This document shows, one piece after another, positions 14,635-24,363 of a stretch of 34,965 nt of DNA. Location of the stretch: assembly GCF_002432125.1 (NCBI RefSeq), contig NZ_DJFS01000076.1, positions 1 to 34,965 on the forward strand, read 5' to 3'. The number at the start of each line of letters is the position of its first letter. Position 1 is the first letter of the stretch. The DNA comes from Brevundimonas sp. UBA5866 (lineage in GTDB: Bacteria; Pseudomonadota; Alphaproteobacteria; Caulobacterales; Caulobacteraceae). Under the pieces are notes generated by a model. It made no database searches. It saw only the letters and a list, made by a program, of their open reading frames with translations, and was not told the DNA's origin. Position numbers and translations under genes: made by a program.

Positions 14635-15924
14635 ATGCGCGCGCTGTTTCGTCCTCTTGCCGTTGTTTCACTCGCATTTTCGCTGGCAGCATGTGGAACG
14701 CTGGACCGTCCTGACGGCCCGTTGCGGCTAAACGATCCCAAGTCACCGATTACCCCGGCCCAGGCGCAGGCCAGCGTCGATGCACGGGTGACGGACTTCC
14801 TCGGTGACTTCGGTGATCTGATGAACGACCGCAAAGCCACCAACCTGCTCGCCCTGTCCGGCGGCGGTGCCAACGGTGCCTATGGCGGCGGGCTGATCTA
14901 TGGCTGGTCCGAGGCAGGCACACGGCCCGTGTTCGACGTTGTGACCGGCGTATCGACCGGAGCCTTGGCCGCGCCATTCGCTTTCCTGGGTCCCGAATGG
15001 GATGAAGAGTTGCGCCGGGCTTATACCAGCGGCCAGTCCGACAGCCTGATCAGCGCGCGCAGTTTTGCGGCGGCTTTCAATCCCAGCCTGTTTTCATCGC
15101 GCAAGCTTCACGATCTGGTCGATTCCTATGTGACCCCCGAATTGCTGGCCGCCATCGCTAGAGAGCACGCTTCCGGGCGCCGTCTGTTGGTGGTGACGAC
15201 CAATCTGGACACGCAGGAGTCGGTGATCTGGGACATGGGCGTCATCGCCGCCCGTGGAGATGACGAGGCGCGGACCCTGTTCCGCAACGTTCTGGTGGCC
15301 TCGGCCTCTATTCCCGGTGTCTTCCCGCCCGTACTGCTGCCCGGATTGACGGATCGGGGCGAAGTCATGCTGGAGATGCACGTCGATGGCGGTGTGAATA
15401 TGCCGTATCTGGCCGTACCCGAAGGCCTGATGCTGTGGACCGCCCCCGGTGGAACGAACTCTATCGGTCGCGGTGCCATGTATGTGATCGTCAATGGCCA
15501 GACGGGGCGCAACACCGGAACGACCCCCGGTCGTCTCAGTGGCATTCTGGGCCGGACCTACGACAGCATGAGCAAGGCTTCGCTGCGCACCCATCTGGCT
15601 GTGACGGCGGGCTTTGCACGGCGCAACGGTCTGGAACTGTCGTTCACGGCCATCCCCGATAACGTCAAGGCGTCGGCTCTGGCCTTTGATCAGGAATCCA
15701 TGACCGCGCTGTTCGAGTTGGCCCGTCAGCGAGCTCGCGACGGTTCGGCCTGGCTACGCGTGGACCAGGACGATCCTGCGAAGGACCTTGTCCCCTCCAA
15801 CGAAGTCTCGACCCAAGACATCCCCGAACCTTTGAAGATCGAGGAAGTCCCTGCCAACGACAATGATGCTACCGGCCAAGGTCCGGCTGAAACCCCAACA
15901 CCAAAGGCCGATGACAATGGGTAA
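14635..15924 (+). CDS. Patatin-like phospholipase, lipoprotein
   Basis: 429 residues with lipobox SLAAC (Cys20), so an envelope-anchored acyl hydrolase. Patatin catalytic elements are complete: oxyanion loop SGGGANGAYGGG (residues ~75-86), nucleophile Ser107 in TGVSTGA, and the dyad Asp251 in HVDGGVNMP. The last ~50 residues are acidic, Pro-rich and probably disordered. Such enzymes cleave phospholipids or lysophospholipids; the physiological substrate is unknown. Its TAA lies inside the first codons of the DUF4169 gene (ATG 15917), an 8-base overlap that suggests translational coupling. Confidence 0.92.
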   Translation: MRALFRPLAVVSLAFSLAACGTLDRPDGPLRLNDPKSPITPAQAQASVDARVTDFLGDFGDLMNDRKATNLLALSGGGANGAYGGGLIYGWSEAGTRPVFDVVTGVSTGALAAPFAFLGPEWDEELRRAYTSGQSDSLISARSFAAAFNPSLFSSRKLHDLVDSYVTPELLAAIAREHASGRRLLVVTTNLDTQESVIWDMGVIAARGDDEARTLFRNVLVASASIPGVFPPVLLPGLTDRGEVMLEMHVDGGVNMPYLAVPEGLMLWTAPGGTNSIGRGAMYVIVNGQTGRNTGTTPGRLSGILGRTYDSMSKASLRTHLAVTAGFARRNGLELSFTAIPDNVKASALAFDQESMTALFELARQRARDGSAWLRVDQDDPAKDLVPSNEVSTQDIPEPLKIEEVPANDNDATGQGPAETPTPKADDNG

Positions 15925-16099
15925 CGTCGTCAATCTCAATCGCTTTCGCAAACAGGCCGAACGCCAGAAGGACAAGGCCCGTGCGGAAACCAACCGCCTG
16001 CTTTACGGGCGGTCCAAGTCAGAGAAGATCCAGACCGAAACCGAACGCGAACAGTCCGGACGCCGGCTTGATGGTCACAAGCTGACGCCCGAAGACTGA
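15917..16099 (+). CDS. DUF4169-family small basic protein
   Basis: 60 residues: MGNVVNLNRFRKQAERQKDK, then a charged helix (RLLYGRSKSEKIQTE), ending RRLDGHKLTPED. This matches the DUF4169 pattern common in alphaproteobacteria (start G-N/D-I/V-V-N-L, end LDGH-x-L); function unknown. The very high Lys/Arg/Glu content suggests a long single helix or coiled coil. ATG 15917 overlaps the patatin stop. Confidence 0.85.
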   Translation: MGNVVNLNRFRKQAERQKDKARAETNRLLYGRSKSEKIQTETEREQSGRRLDGHKLTPED

Positions 16100-16112
16100 C
16101 ATATCCGTTGTT

Positions 16113-17036
16113 TTAGGGTTTTGGGGCGCGGGCGATAAAGACCTGACCGGCCAGGACCAGAACCAGCCCGGCCAGTGCCAGCAGGCCGAAACGCGCGCCC
16201 TCGAATATCACCGACACCAGCATGGCTATGGGCGGGGTCAGGGCGGAAATATAGGCCGCCAGAGCATAGCCGCGACTGCGCGCCAGACTGAAATACAGAC
16301 CAAAAGTCAGTACCGATCCGATCAGCGACAGATAGATCAGCGACAGCACATAGGACGTGCTCCAGTCCACGTTCCAGCTACGCCCCGACACCAGAGCGAA
16401 CAGCGCCAGAATACCCGTGCCATAGGCCATTGCCCACGACGTTGCCGGCAGCACGGCGGAACCGGCCTGTTGGCCACGCCACGCGAACCAGTTGCCGATC
16501 GCCGAAGCGAAAACAGCGATAAAGCTGAAGGCGATGCCCAGGGCCGCGCTCTCGCCCAACCCTTTGTTGGCCAGTTCGCCCCAAGAAAGCACCGCCACGC
16601 CCGCGACACCCAAAATCGCCCCGCCCCACGCGGCAAGGCTGGATTTTTGGCCTGACAGCAGGCGGAAAACACCGAGGCTTACAAATGACAGGGCGGCGAA
16701 AATGATGGCCACGACCGCAGATGCCACGCGCGCCTCGGCGGCATAGACAAAGTAGTAGGAGACTGAAAACGCAAAGACGCCCTGCCCCAGGGCGGCCAGA
16801 TGCTGTTTGGCATTCAGTTTGAGCGACTGTTTGAAAAGGCGCGCGACAATCGCCAGTCCGACCGCGGCAATGGCAAACCGCATCACCACCGATACAGCTG
16901 GATCGGCGGCCCCCAGCTGAAAGGTGATGGCGTACCAGGTCGTGCCCCAGACGATGGCGCATACCGCCACGCTGGCATAGGCGGCCAGGCCGGATGTGGA
17001 CGCGGAGGAAACCGCTGACGGCGGGTTGGAGGTCAT
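16113..17036 (-). CDS. DMT-superfamily (EamA) transporter
   Basis: About 307 residues with ten hydrophobic segments in two EamA repeats. The first repeat starts AVCAIVWGTTWYAITFQLG and the second near ALGIAFSFIAVFASAIGNWFAW; it ends ALAGLVLVLAGQVFIARAPKP. Members export amino acids, metabolites or drugs; the substrate cannot be told. ATG 17036 (MTSNPPSAV) is preferred since GGAA lies six bases before it and the residues from the upstream ATG 17081 look unlike a transporter start. It converges on the DUF4169 gene with a 13-base gap and diverges from the YbaY-like gene. Confidence 0.88.
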   Translation of the reverse strand: MTSNPPSAVSSASTSGLAAYASVAVCAIVWGTTWYAITFQLGAADPAVSVVMRFAIAAVGLAIVARLFKQSLKLNAKQHLAALGQGVFAFSVSYYFVYAAEARVASAVVAIIFAALSFVSLGVFRLLSGQKSSLAAWGGAILGVAGVAVLSWGELANKGLGESAALGIAFSFIAVFASAIGNWFAWRGQQAGSAVLPATSWAMAYGTGILALFALVSGRSWNVDWSTSYVLSLIYLSLIGSVLTFGLYFSLARSRGYALAAYISALTPPIAMLVSVIFEGARFGLLALAGLVLVLAGQVFIARAPKP

Positions 17037-17247
17037 CGAAGGTTCCGGGGAGGCAAGCTTCACAAAAAGGTGGATGTCCATACACTTTTTCGCCGTCCGC
17101 CCGGATTACAAATCGCCAACCTTAATGGCAGTGATTGGATGCAGTCGGCCCTGGCTGCGACCATGTGTCAGGCATCCGACACCGCACGGCACCATAAAAG
17201 GTCATACGCGTTCAAGAGCCAGTGCGTACTGCCCCAAGGGATCGCTT

Positions 17248-17658
17248 ATGAAACCGCAGTTGATTGCCCTCGCAGCTGTTCTCGGCCTTGCCGCATGCGG
17301 AACGGTGCCGGCTTCGGAAACCGGATTCACCCAGGTCGAAGTCAATGCGGCCTATCGCGAACGTATCGCCCTGCCTGCCGGTCACACCCTGATAGTGAAG
17401 GTCGAGGACGTCAGTCTGGCAGATGCGCCTTCAGTGACGCTGGCCCAGACGAATGTGCCCCTCGACGGACGCGCACCGCCCTTCAGGGTCATGCTGCAGG
17501 TCCCGACCTCGGCTGTACAACCCAACCACACCTATGCCGCCAGTGCTGAAATCCGTGACAGCGCCGGTAAATTGCGCTTCATCACCGACACACACCACGG
17601 CGTTCTGACCCAAGGCCAGCCTAACGCCGCGACCATAGTCATGACCGGAGTCCAGTAA
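17248..17658 (+). CDS. YbaY-like lipoprotein
   Basis: 136 residues. Signal peptide with lipobox GLAAC (Cys17), then a single beta-rich domain: YRERIALPAGHTLIVKVEDVSLADAPSVTLAQT, PPFRVMLQVPTSAVQPNHTYAASAEIRDSAGKLRFITDT, ending in NAATIVMTGVQ. This is the YbaY/YscW-type fold seen in periplasmic lipoproteins, which can act as chaperones for outer-membrane proteins; the partner here is unknown. CAAGGG lies seven bases upstream of ATG 17248. The ribbon-helix-helix gene starts four bases after its stop. Confidence 0.8.
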   Translation: MKPQLIALAAVLGLAACGTVPASETGFTQVEVNAAYRERIALPAGHTLIVKVEDVSLADAPSVTLAQTNVPLDGRAPPFRVMLQVPTSAVQPNHTYAASAEIRDSAGKLRFITDTHHGVLTQGQPNAATIVMTGVQ

Positions 17659-17662
17659 ACTC

Positions 17663-17908
17663 GTGAGTAACCTGTCAAAACGTTCTGTCCTTCTTTCGGG
17701 CCATGCGACCTCTGTCGCACTGGAACCCGAGTTCTGGGCTGTTCTGGACGGGATAGGCACCGAGCTTAAACTGACACGCGCCGAGCTGCTGATCCGCATC
17801 GATGCATGGCGTGGAAGGCGTCCTCTGGCTTCGGCCTGCCGTATCCTTGCACTCCAATGGGCCTCGGGTGATCGCAGCTTTGCCGATGCAGGCGGGCAGG
17901 AAGACTAA
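17663..17908 (+). CDS. Ribbon-helix-helix domain protein
   Basis: 81 residues from GTG 17663. KRSVLLSGHATSVALEPEFWAVLDGIG ... LTRAELLIRIDAWR ... PLASACRILALQW follows the RHH_4-type pattern (beta strand, then helices), a small DNA-binding-like family of alphaproteobacteria. A regulatory role is likely from the fold but no target is known. It is four bases behind the YbaY-like gene and likely cotranscribed. Confidence 0.78.
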   Translation: MSNLSKRSVLLSGHATSVALEPEFWAVLDGIGTELKLTRAELLIRIDAWRGRRPLASACRILALQWASGDRSFADAGGQED

Positions 17909-17940
17909 AATCACACGATGCGGGCCTGACTTTGGCCCCT

Positions 17941-17955
17941 GTTCCGCTTATGTTT
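17941..17955 (+). promoter_or_regulatory. LexA-like SOS box candidate
   Basis: GTTC-N7-GTTT lies 30 bases before the uvrD start. The alphaproteobacterial LexA box is the direct repeat GTTC-N7-GTTC, so one base differs. uvrD is SOS-controlled in many bacteria. Nothing in the window confirms binding. Confidence 0.4.
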
Positions 17956-17984
17956 CACTCACGATTCCGCCGACCGAGTGAACT

Positions 17985-20321
17985 GTGACCGATCAACCGC
18001 CCGTCCGTATCTCCGACCTCGCCCGCCCTCAGCCGCCTCAAGGCGCTGTGAAAGACTATCTGTCGGGCCTGAACCCCGAACAGCGCGAGGCCGTGGAAAC
18101 GACCGAGGGGCCGGTTCTGGTTCTCGCTGGTGCCGGTACGGGCAAGACACGGGTGCTTACCACGCGCCTCGCGCACATTCTGGCGACGGGCCGTGCGCGT
18201 CCGTGGGAACTGCTGGTCGTCACGTTCACCAACAAGGCCGCGCGCGAGATGCGCGAGCGGATCGGCCATCTGATCGGGGATCAGGCCGAAGGTCTGCGCT
18301 GGCTCGGCACCTTCCACTCGGTCGCCGCGCAGATCCTGCGCCGCCATGCCGAACTGGTTGGCCTGCAATCCTCCTTCACCATCCTCGACACCGATGACCA
18401 GGAGCGGCTGCTGAAGCAGCTCCTGGAAGCGGCCAATGTCGATACCAAGAAGCACACGCCCAAATCGCTGGTCGCCGCCATCGACCACTGGAAGAACCGT
18501 GGCTGGACGCCCGAAAAGCTGCCGCCCAGCGAGGATTTCGCTGAGGGGCGCGGCAAGGCGCTCTATACCGCCTACCAGAACCGCTTGCGGACGCTGAACG
18601 CCTGTGACTTTGGCGACCTGCTTCTGCACAACCTGACCATCCTCAGCCAGAATGCCGATCTGGCCGAGGAATACCGCCGCCGCTTCAAATACATCCTCGT
18701 CGACGAGTATCAGGACACCAACGTCGCCCAGTACCTGTGGCTGCGCCTGCTGACCTCATCGACGGGCAATGTCTGCTGCGTGGGCGATGACGACCAGTCG
18801 ATCTATGGCTGGCGCGGCGCGGAGGTGGACAACATCCTGCGCTTCGAAAAGGATTTCCCCGGTGCCAAGGTCATCCGTCTGGAGCAGAACTACCGCTCGA
18901 CGGTGCATATCCTCGGTGCCGCCGGCGCGCTGATTGCAGCCAACAAGGAACGCCTCGGAAAACAGCTTTGGACCGAGGACGAGAGCGGCGACAAGGTCCG
19001 CGTACGCGGCTTCTGGGACGGTGACGCCGAAGCCCGCATGATCGCCGAGGAAGTCGAGGACGCACGGCGTCGCGGCATCCCCTATCGCGACATCGCAGTG
19101 CTGGTGCGCGCCTCGTTCCAGATGCGGGCGTTTGAAGAACGCTTTGTCATGCTGGCCATCCCCTACAAGGTGATCGGCGGCCCGCGCTTCTTCGAGCGTG
19201 CCGAAATCCGCGATGCCCACGCGTACTTGCGCCTGCTGCAGTCCGAAAATGACGATCTGGCGTTTGAGCGGATCGTCAATGTGCCCAAGCGCGGCGTCGG
19301 TGACACCTCGGTCCAGAAAATCCTGCACATCGGCCGCGAGAATGGCGTTTCCGCCATGCAGGCCGTGCGCCATCTGATGCAGACGGACGAGCTGCCGGGC
19401 CGCACGCGCACGCCGCTGACCAACTTTGTGCGTGACCTCGACCGCTGGCGCGACCTGCTGAAGATGGGTACGCCGCACTGGCAGGTGATGGAGACCGTTC
19501 TGGAAGAGAGCGGCTACACCGATATGCAGAAGGCCGACCGCACCAGCGGCGCGACCCGTCTGGAGAACCTGAAGGAACTGGTGCAGTCGATGCAGCAGTT
19601 CGACAATCTGCAGTCCTATCTGGAACACGTGTCGCTGGTCATGGACCTTGAACGCAATGCGGACGAGGAAAGCAGTGACGGTGCCGTCCAGATCATGACC
19701 CTGCACGGGGCCAAGGGGCTGGAGTTCCCGCTGGTCTTCCTCCCCGGTTGGGAAGAAGGCGTCTTCCCCAGCCAGCGCAGCATCGACGAAAAGGGCCTGA
19801 AGGGCCTCGAGGAAGAGCGCCGTCTGGCCTATGTCGGCGTGACCCGCGCCAAACGCGATGCGCGCATCAGCTTTGCCGCCAACCGTATGGTCTATGGCCG
19901 CTGGACGACCCAACTGCCGAGCCGCTTCGTGGATGAACTGCCGATCGAGCACGTCGAGGTGGCGTCCGACACGGGCTATTACGGCGCGTCCCAAGGCATG
20001 AAGGATGCCCGCAGCCGCTGGGACGACGCTCCAACCTTCTCCGGCAGCTACGGCTCGCCCGGCTGGAAGCGCGGTCAGGCCAATGCCGCCAGCGCGTCGA
20101 GCCAGCCCGCCTATGCCCGCCGCGCGGTCATCGAGGGCGAAGGCAAGCTGATCGCCTCTGCCGATCCCAAATCCGGCGCGGGCTTCAAACGGGGCGACCG
20201 CGTCTTCCACCAGAAATTCGGCTATGGTTCGGTGAAGTCCACCGAGGGCAACAAGCTGATCGTCGGCTTCGACAAGGCGGGCGAGAAGAAGGTCATCGAC
20301 ACCTTCGTCGAGAAGGCCTGA
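17985..20321 (+). CDS. uvrD: UvrD/PcrA-type DNA helicase
   Basis: A superfamily 1A 3'-5' helicase for excision and mismatch repair; 778 residues. Motifs in order: Q motif LNPEQREAVETTEGPVLV; Walker A LAGAGTGKT (Lys54); TFTNKAAREMRERI; GTFHSVAAQILR; DEYQDTN (about residue 240); GDDDQSIYGWRGA; LEQNYRST; VQIMTLHGAKGLEFPLVFLPG; and EERRLAYVGVTRAK. The last ~45 residues (FKRGDRVFHQKFGYGSV ... VGFDKAGEKKVI) form the Tudor-like tail that contacts RNA polymerase in PcrA/UvrD. The start is GTG 17985 with only GAG upstream. A LexA-like box lies in the promoter region. Confidence 0.96.
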   Translation: MTDQPPVRISDLARPQPPQGAVKDYLSGLNPEQREAVETTEGPVLVLAGAGTGKTRVLTTRLAHILATGRARPWELLVVTFTNKAAREMRERIGHLIGDQAEGLRWLGTFHSVAAQILRRHAELVGLQSSFTILDTDDQERLLKQLLEAANVDTKKHTPKSLVAAIDHWKNRGWTPEKLPPSEDFAEGRGKALYTAYQNRLRTLNACDFGDLLLHNLTILSQNADLAEEYRRRFKYILVDEYQDTNVAQYLWLRLLTSSTGNVCCVGDDDQSIYGWRGAEVDNILRFEKDFPGAKVIRLEQNYRSTVHILGAAGALIAANKERLGKQLWTEDESGDKVRVRGFWDGDAEARMIAEEVEDARRRGIPYRDIAVLVRASFQMRAFEERFVMLAIPYKVIGGPRFFERAEIRDAHAYLRLLQSENDDLAFERIVNVPKRGVGDTSVQKILHIGRENGVSAMQAVRHLMQTDELPGRTRTPLTNFVRDLDRWRDLLKMGTPHWQVMETVLEESGYTDMQKADRTSGATRLENLKELVQSMQQFDNLQSYLEHVSLVMDLERNADEESSDGAVQIMTLHGAKGLEFPLVFLPGWEEGVFPSQRSIDEKGLKGLEEERRLAYVGVTRAKRDARISFAANRMVYGRWTTQLPSRFVDELPIEHVEVASDTGYYGASQGMKDARSRWDDAPTFSGSYGSPGWKRGQANAASASSQPAYARRAVIEGEGKLIASADPKSGAGFKRGDRVFHQKFGYGSVKSTEGNKLIVGFDKAGEKKVIDTFVEKA

Positions 20322-20390
20322 TCCACAAACTCGGAAGTCCCGGCGCAAGCTTGGCTTTTCTTGTTTACCGCCGTTCGATAAGGCTTGGGC

Positions 20391-21641
20391 GTGATCCAAG
20401 CCGCAAAGCCTTCATCGCATAACGAGGCCGACGCCGTTCCCGTCTGGGAACAGTGCGCGGCCTTTTATGTGCTGATGATGCTGACGGGCGCGTTGATCGG
20501 TCCCGTACTGGCCCCCGATCAGGTCGAGAACACCGCCCTTCGCCTGTTCTGGCTGCCCAGTTATGCTGTCACGGCGGGGCTGTGCATGTTGCGATGGCGC
20601 GAACTGCTCAGGGTATGGCCCGCGGTCGGGTTGGTCGTGCTGATGGCGCTTTTGGCCTTTGCCTCGAAATACTGGTCCATCGATCCCGAAACCACCCAGC
20701 GGCGCGTGATCGCCCTGTCCGTCAACACGGCCTTTGCCACCTATCTGGGTGCACGGTACCGCGGCGTCGCCCTGCCCCGCCTTCTGGCGATGGCGGGGCT
20801 ATGGATGGGCGTTCTGTCGGTTCTGTTCGTCATCCTTCTTCCGCACATCGGCGTGCACCATGGCGTCAATGACGGGCTGTGGCGGGGCATCTGGTACGAA
20901 AAGAACCAGATGGGGCTGGTCATGGTCGCCTGCGCCGTCGGGGCGGCATCATGGCTGGCGGCGGGAGCGAAACGGCCCAAGCTGGCGGCCGGCATTCTGG
21001 TCCTCTGCTCGGGCTTGGCCTTGGCGACGGCGTCCAAGACCTCGCTGGTCTGTCTGATGTTGGGATTGGGAACGGTTCTGGCGCTTACTGTCATGCGCCG
21101 TGGCGGGCCTGTGCTGACCATCATCACCGTCTGGTGCGGCGTGGTGGTGGCGGGCCTTGGGTTGTGGTTATGGACGATGGATTCCGCCACCATTCTGGCC
21201 CTTCTGGGCAAGGACCCGACCTTGACTGGTCGAACCGAAATCTGGGCCGCCGTCGCCAGAGCCTCGGAACAGCACCCCGCCCTCGGCTATGGCTACAACG
21301 CCTTCTGGGGCAAGGATTCGGTACCCGCCAATTGGATACGCCACAGCACGGGTTGGGACGTGCCGTCGGCCCACCACGGCTGGCTCGACATCCTGCTGGA
21401 GCTGGGCTGGACAGGCGCGATCCTGACAGGGGGCGTCACTGGCTTGAGCGTCCTCGTCCACCTGTTCCGTGTGGGTGGATACGGTGCCCGCGAGGGTTGG
21501 TGGTCCCTCGCCTATCTGGGCATCTTCATCCTGCTCAGCCTGTCAGAAAGCGTGGTGATGACCGCGCAGAACCTGCCGTGGGTTCTATGTATCGCGGCAT
21601 TGGCACGGGCGTTCGACAAAGCTCCGCTCAATAGGTCTTAA
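20391..21641 (+). CDS. O-antigen ligase/ExoQ-type polysaccharide polymerase
   Basis: About 416 residues and 10-12 membrane segments. The Wzy/WaaL-like pattern is present: SIDPETTQRRVIALSVNTAFATYLGARY, the conserved GIWYEKNQMGLVMVACAVG, SKTSLVCL, LTGRTEIWAAV, and the periplasmic loop HPALGYGYNAFW ... SAHHGWLDILLELGWTGAIL with the key His. This is closest to ExoQ/HfsC-style exopolysaccharide polymerases that join repeat units in the periplasm. GTG 20391 is preferred (AAGG seven bases upstream) over TTG 20385. No glycosyltransferase cluster is adjacent. Its last 14 bases overlap the convergent small gene. Confidence 0.82.
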   Translation: MIQAAKPSSHNEADAVPVWEQCAAFYVLMMLTGALIGPVLAPDQVENTALRLFWLPSYAVTAGLCMLRWRELLRVWPAVGLVVLMALLAFASKYWSIDPETTQRRVIALSVNTAFATYLGARYRGVALPRLLAMAGLWMGVLSVLFVILLPHIGVHHGVNDGLWRGIWYEKNQMGLVMVACAVGAASWLAAGAKRPKLAAGILVLCSGLALATASKTSLVCLMLGLGTVLALTVMRRGGPVLTIITVWCGVVVAGLGLWLWTMDSATILALLGKDPTLTGRTEIWAAVARASEQHPALGYGYNAFWGKDSVPANWIRHSTGWDVPSAHHGWLDILLELGWTGAILTGGVTGLSVLVHLFRVGGYGAREGWWSLAYLGIFILLSLSESVVMTAQNLPWVLCIAALARAFDKAPLNRS

Positions 21642-21819
21642 ACCGCGAATAGAGCCACAAGCCGCAGATAACGACGGCTACGCCCACAAATCCCCACATT
21701 CCCATCACGCCGTCCGACGCCTCCAGGAAGGCTGTCTGATAGGGATGCTCGGCCTTGGTCGCCGCATCGAACACCCACCAGCGGTCCGAGCCACGCACCG
21801 CTGCGCCCCTGCGGATCAT
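21628..21819 (-). CDS. Small membrane protein (second of a coupled pair)
   Basis: 63 residues: a soluble start (MIRRGAAVRGSDRWWVFDAATKAEHPYQTAFLEASDG), one membrane helix (VMGMWGFVGVAVVICGLWLY) and a short basic tail SRFKTY. The ATG overlaps the TGA of the upstream small gene as ATGA, a sign of translational coupling. I do not recognise the family. The tail runs 14 bases into the convergent polymerase gene. Confidence 0.6.
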   Translation of the reverse strand: MIRRGAAVRGSDRWWVFDAATKAEHPYQTAFLEASDGVMGMWGFVGVAVVICGLWLYSRFKTY

Positions 21820-21977
21820 CTCGCGCCCAAACGCTCGGCCATCATCGGCCTGACGATGGCGTTCAGCAGGACGGTTACCCCCAAGGGGCCCAAAACGGCA
21901 AGCCCCCAAGGATCAAGGCATTTGCGGCGGACGTAATCCCACCCCGCTTGGAAAATCTGGCGCATACTGTCCCACAT
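21816..21977 (-). CDS. Small membrane protein (first of a coupled pair)
   Basis: 53 residues from ATG 21977: MWDSMRQIFQAGWDYVRRKC, then a hydrophobic helix (PWGLAVLGPLGVTVLLNAIV) and RPMMAERLGAR. The start is uncertain (ATG 21965 is also in frame) and the ribosome site is poor. The frame is open further upstream, but that part is Arg-rich and lacks features. It is coupled by ATGA to the next gene and divergent from parE. Function unknown. Confidence 0.5.
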   Translation of the reverse strand: MWDSMRQIFQAGWDYVRRKCLDPWGLAVLGPLGVTVLLNAIVRPMMAERLGAR

Positions 21978-22138
21978 ACCGCGCCGAACGCCCCGCCGCC
22001 CTGCAAGGTTCACGGGTACCCGGCTTCTGGCGTTAGCGTGGCCTTTCCCACTGTTGTGGACCAATAATCCACCCCCGCTTGCGCCCCTTGGCTTATCGTC
22101 CTAGGTGACCTCGATCCGAATCGCCGCAGACTGACCTG

Positions 22139-24241
<2,103 letters not shown>

Positions 24242-24268
24242 ACTTGGCTATATTCCACCCACAACCCT

Positions 24269-24297
24269 GAGCCGCCCGCCACCGGGCGGCTCTTTTT
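24269..24297 (+). terminator. Rho-independent terminator after parE
   Basis: GAGCCGCCCG and CGGGCGGCTC pair perfectly across loop CCAC. Five T follow. Confidence 0.92.
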
Positions 24298-24363
24298 ATT
24301 CCGCAACGCACAATTACGGGCATTATCATTGTTATAGGAATACGAAGCGCTTATTCTGATGCA

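Noticed and set aside
18756..20399. 547-residue open frame on the minus strand
   Set aside because: Shadow of uvrD; its sequence has no family features.
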